This document shows, one piece after another, positions 9,521 to 17,452 of a stretch of DNA of 64,000 nucleotides. Below the pieces are notes generated by a model. The model made no database searches and was not told the DNA's origin. It was given only the letters and a program-made list of their open reading frames with translations. The translations under genes and the position numbers were made by a program. The stretch's first letter is position 1. The number at the start of each line of letters is the position of its first letter. This DNA is from Enterobacter cloacae complex sp. R_G8 (GTDB lineage Bacteria > Pseudomonadota > Gammaproteobacteria > Enterobacterales > Enterobacteriaceae): positions 124,001 to 188,000 of the forward strand of contig NZ_CP102246.1 of the NCBI RefSeq assembly GCF_024599795.1. The letters are read 5' to 3'.

Positions 9521-9703
9521 TCAATCGTACTTATCAAAGCGCCCGAAAATTATCGGATGAACAATAATAAATAAAACGATAGCAATGAATGTTAATAATA
9601 CCCAGTGATTGGGCACCAGCCAGAGAAACAAAGAGGCGCAAGCAAAAATATAAACAGGGAATAAAACATCTGTAAAAAGAATGGATAACAGACTCTTAAA
9701 CAT
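9521..9703 (-). CDS. Small two-helix membrane protein in Hcp cassette
   Basis: I do not recognise a family for this 60-residue protein. Two long hydrophobic stretches (about 4-30 and 34-53) separated by 'PNH', and a charged tail 'GRFDKYD', predict a small inner-membrane hairpin protein. Its ATG lies one base after the stop of the 234-residue gene, with AGGTAG-type ribosome site inside that gene's end, so coupled translation is likely. By analogy with type VI effector/immunity pairs aimed at the inner membrane, it could be the immunity protein for its upstream neighbour; this is inference from position and topology only. Confidence 0.65.
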   Translation of the reverse strand: MFKSLLSILFTDVLFPVYIFACASLFLWLVPNHWVLLTFIAIVLFIIVHPIIFGRFDKYD

Positions 9704-9704
9704 G

Positions 9705-10409
9705 CTACCTATCCTTTAAGTCGTTATAGATCGCATCAAAATCCTTGTAGAATCCCGTTTGCACTTTCTTAATGATTTCAGCCAGGAATGGTTCAAAAAA
9801 GTAGTAAAGCATCTCCAGTTGTGCGGCATAGAGGGTGGCGTAATACTTAGGATCCAACATTTTCAGACGACGGGCAGCAAGAGCGCACTTCTGGTCCGTA
9901 CCCATCAGCTGCAGAGCCATAACAACATTAGGTACACGGCGCGCAAGCCGTTCGACGACGATTTCTGAAAGCAAGCCGGATTCCGATAGGGATTTAGCCA
10001 GCGCCCATGCTATCGCTAAACGCGCTGCCTTGCTTGCCGGGATGTTTTTAACAAGGCCCGTTACTTTTGAATCCGTCTTGCGAACGCGATTTTTTTCATT
10101 CCCATTTTCAGAATCGGTCATAATGCTTTCAAAATAAAGATAGAGCATGTGTGCTATTACATTGCGATAATGGTAAATAGACACAATTGAGAGGTACATC
10201 CTTTTTTCTTCTGAGAGTAACTCTTCACACACATCGTGATAGCTGGGGATTAAGCATGATGAATACCAACTAACACGCTCCATTCCTGAGTAGATATCAG
10301 AACCGATCCCCTTTAATGCTTTCCATGTCCCAGCAACGCCTTGTTGTCCATAAATAGCTAACTGCCTGTCGCTCTGGAACTTCATCTTCAAGTAATCAGA
10401 TGCTTGCAT
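9705..10409 (-). CDS. Unknown protein, candidate type VI cargo effector
   Basis: This 234-residue protein has no family I can name. It has no signal peptide and looks largely helical: a hydrophobic/aromatic stretch at about 75-98 ('YHYRNVIAHMLYLYFE'), a Lys/Ser-rich charged linker near 99-115, an amphipathic Ala/Leu-rich region at 120-170 ('AARLAIAWALAKSL', then 'VVMALQLM'), and an aromatic C-terminal helix around 190-225. Codon use and AT content differ from the backbone genes. First gene of the cassette with the small membrane protein and Hcp, so a toxic cargo of Hcp, possibly acting on membranes, is the leading guess. Alternative: an Hcp-linked adaptor. Confidence 0.6.
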   Translation of the reverse strand: MQASDYLKMKFQSDRQLAIYGQQGVAGTWKALKGIGSDIYSGMERVSWYSSCLIPSYHDVCEELLSEEKRMYLSIVSIYHYRNVIAHMLYLYFESIMTDSENGNEKNRVRKTDSKVTGLVKNIPASKAARLAIAWALAKSLSESGLLSEIVVERLARRVPNVVMALQLMGTDQKCALAARRLKMLDPKYYATLYAAQLEMLYYFFEPFLAEIIKKVQTGFYKDFDAIYNDLKDR

Positions 10410-10642
10410 AAACTATCCATACTGTTTTTATGGCTATGTGAATATACGTTGAAAAACCGGGTAATTCAAATCTGTGGGTTTTATTTAAATACATATTCAT
10501 CTTAAAAATAAACAGACTTAGTTTTATTTAAATAATCTATATTTAAGGATTATTAAATGAAACATTAATATGTACCTTATTTCTGCCGGGTACGTTGCCA
10601 ATAAGTCAACTGGCATCCCGTTCTGTACAGAAAGCAGAAAAC
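10410..10642. promoter_or_regulatory. AT-rich upstream region of Hcp cassette with direct repeat
   Basis: No gene is seen here. The 14-base word GTTTTATTTAAATA occurs twice (10478-10491 and 10521-10534), 43 bases apart, in very AT-rich DNA upstream of the cassette's first gene. It probably holds the cassette promoter and may bind a nucleoid protein; no clear -35/-10 pair could be chosen. Confidence 0.45.
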
Positions 10643-10718
10643 AAAAAACCCCGCCGGAGCGAGGTTTTTATCAGGGTTTTGCGGTTGGTCGCCGCAGAAC
10701 ACACTGTGTTACGTCAAC
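10643..10718 (-). ncRNA. istR: IstR antisense RNA (antitoxin to tisB)
   Basis: The predicted RNA of about 75 nt runs leftwards. It begins with GTTGACGTAACACAGTGTG, is unstructured in the first half, and ends in a terminator hairpin (AACCTCGC/GGCGGGGTT arms) followed by TTTTTT at 10648-10643. A promoter TTGCGC (10753-10748), 17-base spacer, TATACT (10730-10725) fits constitutive IstR-1. Eighteen bases (10700-10717) are identical to tisB mRNA sequence at 10946-10963, so the RNA is perfectly complementary there. IstR-1 is known to block tisB translation by occupying an upstream ribosome standby site and to cause RNase III cleavage. A longer SOS-induced IstR-2 would start further right. Confidence 0.88.
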
Positions 10719-10813
10719 GCACGAAGTATACGCGATCGAAGACGAACGCGCAATTCCGGCACGGATTTTGACGTTTTTGAGTATGGAACGGGTTTCGAAT
10801 TTTGTCCACAAAA

Positions 10814-10833
10814 TACTGTTCATATATACAGTA
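10814..10833 (+). promoter_or_regulatory. LexA box and tisB promoter
   Basis: TACTGTTCATATATACAGTA fits the SOS consensus CTGT-N8-ACAG with long flanking symmetry. It overlaps the -35 region of a promoter whose -10 is TATAAT (10840-10845), so LexA should repress tisB until DNA damage. Confidence 0.93.
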
Positions 10834-11008
10834 TTTATCTATAATGAGGATGTTCGCAGTGAGCGAGGGGGCCGCAGTTCTACCGGCGCAACGAAGTCCT
10901 GGCTGAAACGGGTGGTGCCGTCAGTGCCTTAACCCCTGAAGTGAGCACACTGTGTTACGTCAATCCAGGTGCTGGCAACAGGCGGCGGAAAGGTACGCCA
11001 GCATCGTG

Positions 11009-11028
11009 CTCCTTTTTACCAAAAGGAG
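11009..11028 (+). promoter_or_regulatory. Hairpin sequestering tisB ribosome site
   Basis: CTCCTTTT (11009-11016) pairs with AAAAGGAG (11021-11028), the tisB ribosome-binding site, over a 4-base loop. Such a blocked site explains why tisB needs the upstream standby site that IstR occupies. Confidence 0.7.
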
Positions 11029-11034
11029 ACGCGT

Positions 11035-11124
11035 ATGAGCGTCGTGGATATGGTGATTCTTATCCTCAAACTCATTGTTGCTGTACTGCAACTGCTTGAT
11101 GCTGTCCTGAAATACCTTCGGTGA
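11035..11124 (+). CDS. tisB: SOS-induced membrane toxin TisB
   Basis: The 29-residue peptide starts 'MSVVDMVILILKLIVAVL' and ends 'DAVLKYLR'; it is nearly the same as E. coli TisB. It forms one amphipathic transmembrane helix that inserts in the inner membrane, collapses the proton motive force and lowers ATP, favouring persister formation after DNA damage. Transcription depends on the LexA-controlled promoter about 190 bases upstream; translation is blocked by IstR and by the hairpin over its AAAAGGAG site. Position upstream of emrD and next to ilvB/ivbL is as in E. coli, apart from the Hcp insert and two inserted genes. Confidence 0.95.
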   Translation: MSVVDMVILILKLIVAVLQLLDAVLKYLR

Positions 11125-11144
11125 TTCAGGTTCAAGTCGCACCT

Positions 11145-11172
11145 GAGAGGGGCGGGCAACCGCCCCTCTTTA
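11145..11172 (+). terminator. Terminator after tisB
   Basis: GAGGGGCGG and CCGCCCCTC arms around GCAA, followed by TTTAAT, about 20 bases after the tisB stop. Confidence 0.8.
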
Positions 11173-11188
11173 ATAATGAGGGAATGCT

Positions 11189-11635
11189 ATGTCGCGTCTG
11201 TTAATTGAACCCATTACGCCTGAAGAGCCCGGGTACATCGCGCTTAAAGCCGAGAGCATCGCGGCGAATTTCAATATGCTGCGCAGGCTGGAAGAGAACT
11301 GGCTGCGCGGTGAAAACCGCTTTAACGCGCCGGGTGAAAAGCTGCTGGGTGCCTTTTTAAACGGCAAGCTGGTGGGCGTCTGCAGCCTTAACCGCGATCC
11401 CTTCAGCCAGCAACCGCGTGCCGGACGCATTCGCCATCTTTATGTCAGCGAGAAGTGCCGCGGTCTGGGGATTGGTAAACAGCTGTTAACGGTGGTGATG
11501 GCCGATGCCAGCATCTGGTTTGATTTCCTCAATACCCATGCACCGGATACGGCCTGCGGGTTCTACCGTCGTGCGGGCTTCAGACTGGTGTCAGATGAAC
11601 CACGGGTCACTCACCGTCTTTTTTGCGCGGTGTAG
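11189..11635 (+). CDS. GNAT-family N-acetyltransferase
   Basis: This 148-residue protein has the GNAT fold: 'GAFLNGKLVGVCSLNRD' (strands 2-3), 'IRHLYVSEKCRGLGIGKQLL' with the acetyl-CoA pyrophosphate loop R-G-L-G-I-G near residues 91-96, and 'ACGFYRRAGFRLV' as the usual C-terminal strand. Acceptor substrate cannot be told. It lies between tisB and the EamA transporter gene, where E. coli has nothing comparable. Spacing to the next gene is 62 bases, so a small operon with it is possible. Confidence 0.88.
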   Translation: MSRLLIEPITPEEPGYIALKAESIAANFNMLRRLEENWLRGENRFNAPGEKLLGAFLNGKLVGVCSLNRDPFSQQPRAGRIRHLYVSEKCRGLGIGKQLLTVVMADASIWFDFLNTHAPDTACGFYRRAGFRLVSDEPRVTHRLFCAV

Positions 11636-11697
11636 CTGGCTGGCGGCATGAAGTCGTGAATGTTACAGTTGAATGACAATTCACCGCCAGAGACGCC

Positions 11698-12531
11698 ATG
11701 ACCATCACCGTTTTCTGTATTTTGCTGTTTGCCGCGCTGCTGCACGCCAGCTGGAACGCCATCGTTAAAGCCGGAACGGATAAGCTCTACTCGGCGATCA
11801 GCGTTAGCGGCTCCGCCACACTCATTGCTCTGGTTTTACTGCCTTTTTCCCCGCAACCGTCGCCAGCCAGCTGGCCCTTTTTAGTGGTCTCCTGCGCGCT
11901 GCAGGTGGTGTATACGGTACTGGTGGCGAAGACGTATCAGGTCTCAGACATGAGCCAGACCTATCCGCTGATGCGCGGGACAGCCCCACTGCTGGTGGCG
12001 CTGATCAGCGTGCTGGTGCTCGGGGATAGCCTCTCCTGGCTCGCCTGGGCGGGCATCGGGGTGATCTGCCTGTCGATTCTGGCAATGGCGATGAATGGCC
12101 GGCTGCAGTCACGGAAGGGGATCTGGCTGGCACTGCTGAACGCCTGCTTTATCGCCGGCTATACGCTGGTGGACGGAACGGGCGTACGTTTATCGGATAC
12201 CGCTCTGGGCTATACGCTGTGGACCTTCTTTATGAACGGCTTCTGCCTGCTGTGCTGGGCAATGGTAGCGCGACGCCGCGAAGCCTCCAGCTACCTGCGT
12301 TTGCACTGGAAAAAGGGATTGCTCGGCGGGGTTGGCACCATGGGCTCGTATGGCCTGGCCTTATGGGCAATGACGCAGGCGCCGCTGGCGGTTGTCGCTG
12401 CGCTGCGAGAAACGTCGATTCTCTTCGGCGCGTTGATCGCATTTGTGCTTTTAAAAGAAAAGGTTGCCGGACTGCGTATCGCAGCCGCGCTGGGTATTGC
12501 GGGCGGGGCGATCCTGCTGCGCCTGGCGTGA
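11698..12531 (+). CDS. EamA/DMT-family inner-membrane transporter
   Basis: 277 residues with about ten hydrophobic segments form two EamA repeats. The pattern 'ALLHASWNAIVKAG' at the start, 'SQTYPLMRGTAPLLVAL' closing the first half and 'ALRETSILFGALIAFVLLKE' closing the second half are typical of drug/metabolite transporters exporting amino acids or metabolites. Substrate unknown. Together with the acetyltransferase gene it sits between tisB and emrD, an insertion relative to E. coli. Confidence 0.88.
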   Translation: MTITVFCILLFAALLHASWNAIVKAGTDKLYSAISVSGSATLIALVLLPFSPQPSPASWPFLVVSCALQVVYTVLVAKTYQVSDMSQTYPLMRGTAPLLVALISVLVLGDSLSWLAWAGIGVICLSILAMAMNGRLQSRKGIWLALLNACFIAGYTLVDGTGVRLSDTALGYTLWTFFMNGFCLLCWAMVARRREASSYLRLHWKKGLLGGVGTMGSYGLALWAMTQAPLAVVAALRETSILFGALIAFVLLKEKVAGLRIAAALGIAGGAILLRLA

Positions 12532-12706
12532 TTCACTGGCAACATTTGTTGCCAATCTTGTTTACAAAACCTGCCTTACCCCCCTTCTGCATTCATCATG
12601 ACAATGCTTAATTTGTCATCTCATTGTGGTAGATTCCTCGCGCATTTATGGGAATGCGTAGTCACTTATTCTTCATTCTTCTCTTTTGGCAAAAGTATTC
12701 AGCGAC

Positions 12707-13891
12707 ATGAAAAAACAAAGGAACGTTAACTTATTGTTGATGCTGGTGTTACTGGTGGCCGTCGGTCAGATGGCGCAAACCATCTACATCCCGGCGATTG
12801 CCGACATGGCAAAGGAACTCAACGTCCGTGAGGGCGCGGTACAAAGCGTGATGGCCGCCTACCTGCTCACCTATGGCGTTTCGCAGTTATTCTACGGGCC
12901 GCTGTCCGATCGCATTGGCCGCCGTCCGGTCATTCTGACAGGCATGTGTATTTTCATGGTCGCGACGGTGATCGCCATTACCACACATAGCTTGACCGTA
13001 CTGATTGCCGCCAGCGCGCTGCAGGGGGTTGGCACCGGCGTTGGCGGGGTGATGGCGCGTACCTTACCGCGTGATATGTACCAGGGCACGCAGCTGCGTC
13101 ACGCCAATAGCCTGCTGAATATGGGCATTCTGGTCAGCCCGCTGCTGGCACCGCTGATTGGCGGCCTGCTGGATACGATGTGGTCCTGGCGCGCCTGCTA
13201 TGCCTTCCTGCTGGTGCTGTGCGTGATTGTCACCTTCAGCATGGCGCGCTGGATGCCGGAAACCCGCCCGCAGGACGCACCACGCACGAAGCTTATCGCC
13301 AGTTACAGAACGCTGTTCGGCAATGGAGCCTTTACCTGTTACCTGCTGATGCTGATCGGCGGTCTGGCGGGTATCGCGGTATTTGAAGCCTGCTCCGGCG
13401 TGCTGCTGGGTGCAGGGCTTGGCCTGAGCAGTATGGTGGTGAGCATTCTGTTTATTCTGCCGATCCCGGCGGCGTTCTTTGGCGCATGGTTCGCCGGACG
13501 TCAGAACAAACGTTTCTCGACGCTGATGTGGCAGTCCGTAATCAGCTGCCTGCTGGCTGGCCTGATGATGTGGATCCCGGGTCTGTTTGGCGTGATGACT
13601 GTCTGGACGCTGCTGATCCCGGCGGCACTGTTCTTCTTCGGTGCGGGGATGCTGTTCCCGCTTGCCACCAGCGGCGCCATGGAGCCGTTCCCGTTCCTCG
13701 CGGGTACGGCGGGTGCGCTGGTGGGCGGTTTACAGAATATTGGCTCCGGCGCGCTGGCCTGGCTCTCCGCCATGATGCCGCAAACCGGGCAGGCTAGTTT
13801 GGGTTTGCTGATGACGCTGATGGGGCTGCTGATTTTACTGTGCTGGCTGCCGCTGGCGTCGCGTGTTCCGCATCACGAGCAGCCTGTTTAA
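12707..13891 (+). CDS. emrD: Multidrug efflux protein EmrD
   Basis: This 394-residue, 12-helix major facilitator of the DHA1 drug:H+ antiporter group has motif A 'LSDRIGRRPVILTG' (residues 65-78) and motif C-like 'NMGILVSPLLAPLIGG'. E. coli EmrD expels uncouplers and detergents. The ATG at 12707 gives the same N-terminus and length as E. coli; a TTG 21 bases upstream is in frame but not needed. The last 98 bases overlap, on the opposite strand, the end of the glycosidase gene. Confidence 0.95.
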   Translation: MKKQRNVNLLLMLVLLVAVGQMAQTIYIPAIADMAKELNVREGAVQSVMAAYLLTYGVSQLFYGPLSDRIGRRPVILTGMCIFMVATVIAITTHSLTVLIAASALQGVGTGVGGVMARTLPRDMYQGTQLRHANSLLNMGILVSPLLAPLIGGLLDTMWSWRACYAFLLVLCVIVTFSMARWMPETRPQDAPRTKLIASYRTLFGNGAFTCYLLMLIGGLAGIAVFEACSGVLLGAGLGLSSMVVSILFILPIPAAFFGAWFAGRQNKRFSTLMWQSVISCLLAGLMMWIPGLFGVMTVWTLLIPAALFFFGAGMLFPLATSGAMEPFPFLAGTAGALVGGLQNIGSGALAWLSAMMPQTGQASLGLLMTLMGLLILLCWLPLASRVPHHEQPV

Positions 13892-14882
13892 CCGCATGAT
13901 GGCCCGGCTTCTCGCCGGGCTTTTCACATACCGGGGCAATCATCGCCTCCAGCAGCGGCTCTGGCGCTGGCCGCCAGGCCCCCTCTTCTCCGTCATAAAA
14001 CTGGAAATCGGCGTTAATCGCATAGGGAATGTTCGCCTTTTGCAGCTCGCAGGCCATAAAGGTCGCGAAAGCCATTTGCGACGCGGTGGGTGTAACGCGG
14101 TTTGACTCCCCCACGCCCCAGCCCCCGACCCAGCTGACGTGTCCGGTTTTTTGCTGCCAGTGCAGCGCCGTCGTAATGCGATTGTGAATCACCGCTTTCT
14201 CCGCCGCCGTACCGGAGGTCCACGGGTATTTGCCGTTATTTTTCAGCGGCCCCCACGGGAAGATATGCCACTCCGCCAGCAGGAAGTTTTGGCTGTGCGC
14301 AGGCAGCTTCAGGCTGGTGAGATCTTCGGGTGCCGCACGCAGGCGGGGAGCGATGAAGATCATCCGGTCCGCATCAATGCTGTGGATGACCTTGATGGTT
14401 TTCTCATACACCCGGTTAAGCGAGGCCGCGTTGTGGTTGAGCTTGTCCGCAGGCTCATAAATCAGGTCAAAGCCCAGCAGCGGCGAACGTTTGCCGAAAT
14501 AGTGCGCCACGGCAATCCACCAGTCGGTAACCTCTTTTTCGTTATCGGCTTTCGGATCGTTTTTATAGCTGTCCGCCTGATACGCGATAATCGGGATCAC
14601 GCCGTACTGCTCGCAGGCTTCCACCAGCTTACGCAGGTGGATCAGCCGTGCTTCGGTCGGCTCATCGGCCACGCGAATACGCACATGGCTGATGCCTTTC
14701 GCGCGAAAGTCGCGGACCACCAGCGGGTCGAATTCGCGTATGCCGCGCTCGGTGCGCGCCCAGTCCACGTCCATACCCACGCCCAGCTTTTGTGCATAAA
14801 GCGCAGCCGTCAGCGGCGGCTCGGCGGCTATCGCCCAGCCGGAAGAGAGAAGCAACGCGGTCGCAATAAGAGGCTTTAACAC
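13794..14882 (-). CDS. Secreted glycoside hydrolase, GH5 cellulase-like
   Basis: The 362-residue protein has a signal peptide (about 1-20, 'LLLSSGWAIAA') and a (beta/alpha)8 glycosidase domain. Likely acid/base Glu143 lies in 'LIYEPAD' (the NEP motif of GH5, with Tyr for Asn), His206 in 'EWHIFPWG', and the nucleophile is probably Glu259 in 'GWGVGESN'. After about residue 325 comes an Ala/Ser/Thr-rich tail rich in charged residues; its last 32 residues are encoded antisense to the emrD end. Substrate is probably a beta-glucan or related polysaccharide; exact specificity cannot be read. It stands alone between emrD and dsdC. Confidence 0.8.
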   Translation of the reverse strand: MLKPLIATALLLSSGWAIAAEPPLTAALYAQKLGVGMDVDWARTERGIREFDPLVVRDFRAKGISHVRIRVADEPTEARLIHLRKLVEACEQYGVIPIIAYQADSYKNDPKADNEKEVTDWWIAVAHYFGKRSPLLGFDLIYEPADKLNHNAASLNRVYEKTIKVIHSIDADRMIFIAPRLRAAPEDLTSLKLPAHSQNFLLAEWHIFPWGPLKNNGKYPWTSGTAAEKAVIHNRITTALHWQQKTGHVSWVGGWGVGESNRVTPTASQMAFATFMACELQKANIPYAINADFQFYDGEEGAWRPAPEPLLEAMIAPVCEKPGEKPGHHAVKQAARDAEHATPAAASTVKSAAPSASSANPN

Positions 14883-14966
14883 GTTTTACCCTGGATAAAT
14901 CAAAAGGATTACCTGTATTTAGCACGCTTTCTCGCATTTGGTGTAGCGTCAAAGCGTAATAATTCT

Positions 14967-15893
14967 TCAGCCTGCCAGTTCTCTTAGCCAGCCAATAAAG
15001 GCGTCAATTTTCGGCCACTGACGGCCGGGAAGCGTTGAGATGTAATAGTGCTGATGGCATTTGAGGGTCTTGTTGCCAAACGGGGCGATAAGCTCGCCCC
15101 GCTCAAGGCGCTTTTGCACCAACCGCTTTCTCCCCATCGCCACGCCCACATGATTCATGGCTGCAACTATCGCTAAATCGGAACGATCGAAGCCAATACC
15201 CGATGATGACGGCATATTCATCGCAAAATGCTGCGCCCAGCTGAGCCACTCATCCGTACCGGAATCATTGCTCCAGGCCTGACGGTCGTGCAGTAACGTG
15301 CAGTGGCTGAGGTTATCGGGATTTTTCAACAGCGCATGCTCGCGGGCATACGCGGGCGAGCAGACGGGCAAAATCTCCTCGTCCATCAAGAAGTGATGAG
15401 AAAGGTAGTTTGGCGGCGTATCGTCGAAATAGATGGCCAGATCGATGCCGGTTCGCTGCATATTGATGAACTCATTGCCGGTGAGAATGGTGAGAGATAT
15501 CGACGGATAACGGCGGGTAAAATCCCCCAGCATGGGGACAAGCCAGCACTGGGCGATTGACGGCCGGGAATACACCGTCAGCGTACCGGACAGCGCCTGG
15601 TTTTTAATATCCAGGATCTCCTGATTCAGGGTGTCGAGGGATGATTTTAGGGTCCAGTAAACGCGCTTTCCCTCCTGCGTCAGTTCAACTTTACGGTGCG
15701 AGCGGACAAACAGCTGAATGCCCAACTCCTCTTCCAGCAGGTTGATGCGGTGGCTCAACGCGCTGGGGCTGAGCGACAGTTCCGCCGCCGCCAGCGCGAA
15801 GGATTCATGCCGGGCAGCCACTTCAAAAGTGTACATTTTTGACAGTTGCCAGCCATTTAGCAGCCGGTTTCTGACTTCATTCGCATCGGTCAT
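14967..15893 (-). CDS. dsdC: D-serine-responsive LysR regulator DsdC
   Basis: DsdC, 308 residues, is the LysR activator of dsdXA that responds to D-serine. It has the N-terminal winged helix ('FEVAARHESFALAAAELSLS' followed by 'SALSHRINLLEEELG') and the effector domain with 'YSRPSIAQCWLVPMLGDF' and 'HQHYYISTLPGRQWPKI', both close to E. coli DsdC. The ATG at 15893 with GAGAA ahead is preferred to a GTG at 15905. It is divergent from dsdX, the usual layout, and the 200-base gap should carry both promoters and the DsdC site. Confidence 0.94.
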   Translation of the reverse strand: MTDANEVRNRLLNGWQLSKMYTFEVAARHESFALAAAELSLSPSALSHRINLLEEELGIQLFVRSHRKVELTQEGKRVYWTLKSSLDTLNQEILDIKNQALSGTLTVYSRPSIAQCWLVPMLGDFTRRYPSISLTILTGNEFINMQRTGIDLAIYFDDTPPNYLSHHFLMDEEILPVCSPAYAREHALLKNPDNLSHCTLLHDRQAWSNDSGTDEWLSWAQHFAMNMPSSSGIGFDRSDLAIVAAMNHVGVAMGRKRLVQKRLERGELIAPFGNKTLKCHQHYYISTLPGRQWPKIDAFIGWLRELAG

Positions 15894-16097
15894 CACAATT
15901 CTCACACGTTATTTCTGCGCTCAGCATACCGCCCAGGCATGAATTTATGTGAACCAACAGCGAAATAAGTGCGCTTTTTTGAGTTCAGTCACTCAGTTGA
16001 TCCAATCTGGCTCATCTGAACGGCAATTTTTATCGTTTGTCAGCTCATGCCGTTTTTTCGTCCAATACCCACAGATGACATAAGGGTGAGGTGAGAT
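15894..16097. promoter_or_regulatory. dsdC/dsdX divergent control region
   Basis: Divergent promoters for dsdC and dsdXA must lie here. A GTGAGGTGAG ribosome site precedes dsdX. I see ATTTATGTGAACC near 15940 as a partial CRP half-site, but no convincing full operator. Confidence 0.4.
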
Positions 16098-17435
16098 ATG
16101 GGATCGCCGGTCTGGGTTGTGGTAACGCTGCTTGTCAGCATTGTGTTGATTGTTTTAACCATCGTAAAACTGAAGTTTCACCCGTTCCTCGCACTGCTGC
16201 TGGCGAGCTTTTTCGTCGGCGCGATGATGGGGATGAGCCCGCTGGATATGGTGAACGCCATTGAAAGCGGGATTGGCGGTACGCTGGGCTTCCTGGCAGC
16301 CGTCATCGGCCTGGGTACCATTCTGGGTAAGATGATGGAAGTCTCCGGTGCGGCGGAGCGCATCGGGATCACGCTACAGCGCTGCCGCTGGCTGTCAGCG
16401 GACGTCATTATGGTGCTTGTGGGTCTTATCTGCGGTATTACGCTGTTCGTGGAAGTGGGCGTGGTACTGCTGATCCCGCTGGCGTTTTCCATCGCCAAAA
16501 AGACGAATACGTCGCTGCTTAAGCTTGCCATTCCGCTCTGTACCGCACTGATGGCGGTGCACTGCGTGGTACCGCCGCATCCGGCTGCGCTGTTTGTCAC
16601 CAACAAATTAGGTGCGGACGTCGGGACGGTGATTGTCTACGGTCTGCTGGTGGGTCTGGTGGCATCTCTGGTCGGTGGCCCGCTGTTCCTGAAACTGCTC
16701 GGCAACCGTCTGCCATATAAACCGGTTCCGGCAGAATTTTCCGACCTGAAGGTGCGGGAGGAGCAAACCCTGCCGTCGCTGGGTGCAACGCTGTTTACGG
16801 TGCTGCTGCCGATTGTTCTGATGCTGGTGAAGACCCTCGCTGAGCTCAATATGGCGAAGGATGGCACGCTGTATACCCTGCTGGAGTTTATCGGCAACCC
16901 GATCACCGCAATGTTTATCGCTGTATTTGTCGCCTACTACCTGCTGGGGATCCGCCAGCATATGGGCATGGGCGCAATGCTGACCCATACGGAGCACGGC
17001 TTTGGCTCTATCGCGAACATATTGTTGATTATTGGTGCCGGTGGCGCGTTCAACGCTATTCTCAAAACCAGCGGGCTGGCAGATTCGCTGGCACATATTC
17101 TCTCGAACCTGCACATGCATCCGATCCTGCTCGCCTGGCTGGTGGCGCTGGTGCTGCATGCCGCTGTAGGCTCCGCTACGGTCGCGATGATGGGTGCGAC
17201 GGCGATAGTGGCGCCGATGCTGCCGCTCTACCCGAACGTAAGCCCGGAGATCATCACGATTGCCATCGGTTCCGGCGCTATTGGCTGCACGATCGTGACC
17301 GATTCGCTCTTCTGGCTGGTAAAGCAATACTGCGGCGCGACCCTTAATGAGACCTTCAAATACTATACGACGGCGACGTTTATCGCCTCGGTGCTTGCAC
17401 TTGGCGGCACATTCCTGCTTTCTTTCATTATCTGA
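16098..17435 (+). CDS. dsdX: D-serine permease DsdX
   Basis: This 445-residue gluconate-permease-family (GntP) transporter takes up D-serine. The N-terminal run of hydrophobic helices, '[19 protein letters not shown]' (about 75-93) and '[15 protein letters not shown]' are family marks, and the C-terminal half has '[17 protein letters not shown]'. Length equals E. coli DsdX. dsdA begins 17 bases downstream, so the two genes form one operon activated by DsdC. Confidence 0.95.
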   Translation: MGSPVWVVVTLLVSIVLIVLTIVKLKFHPFLALLLASFFVGAMMGMSPLDMVNAIESGIGGTLGFLAAVIGLGTILGKMMEVSGAAERIGITLQRCRWLSADVIMVLVGLICGITLFVEVGVVLLIPLAFSIAKKTNTSLLKLAIPLCTALMAVHCVVPPHPAALFVTNKLGADVGTVIVYGLLVGLVASLVGGPLFLKLLGNRLPYKPVPAEFSDLKVREEQTLPSLGATLFTVLLPIVLMLVKTLAELNMAKDGTLYTLLEFIGNPITAMFIAVFVAYYLLGIRQHMGMGAMLTHTEHGFGSIANILLIIGAGGAFNAILKTSGLADSLAHILSNLHMHPILLAWLVALVLHAAVGSATVAMMGATAIVAPMLPLYPNVSPEIITIAIGSGAIGCTIVTDSLFWLVKQYCGATLNETFKYYTTATFIASVLALGGTFLLSFII

Positions 17436-17452
17436 GCACGACGAGACGTATT

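Noticed and set aside
10850..10906. Short tisA-like frame at the start of the tisB transcript
   Set aside because: Its ATG lies at or before the likely transcription start and E. coli tisA is not translated.
10570..10932. 120-codon open frame over the istR-tisB region
   Set aside because: It crosses the istR gene, the LexA box and the tisB promoter, has no family features and a poor start; the region is explained by the RNA locus.
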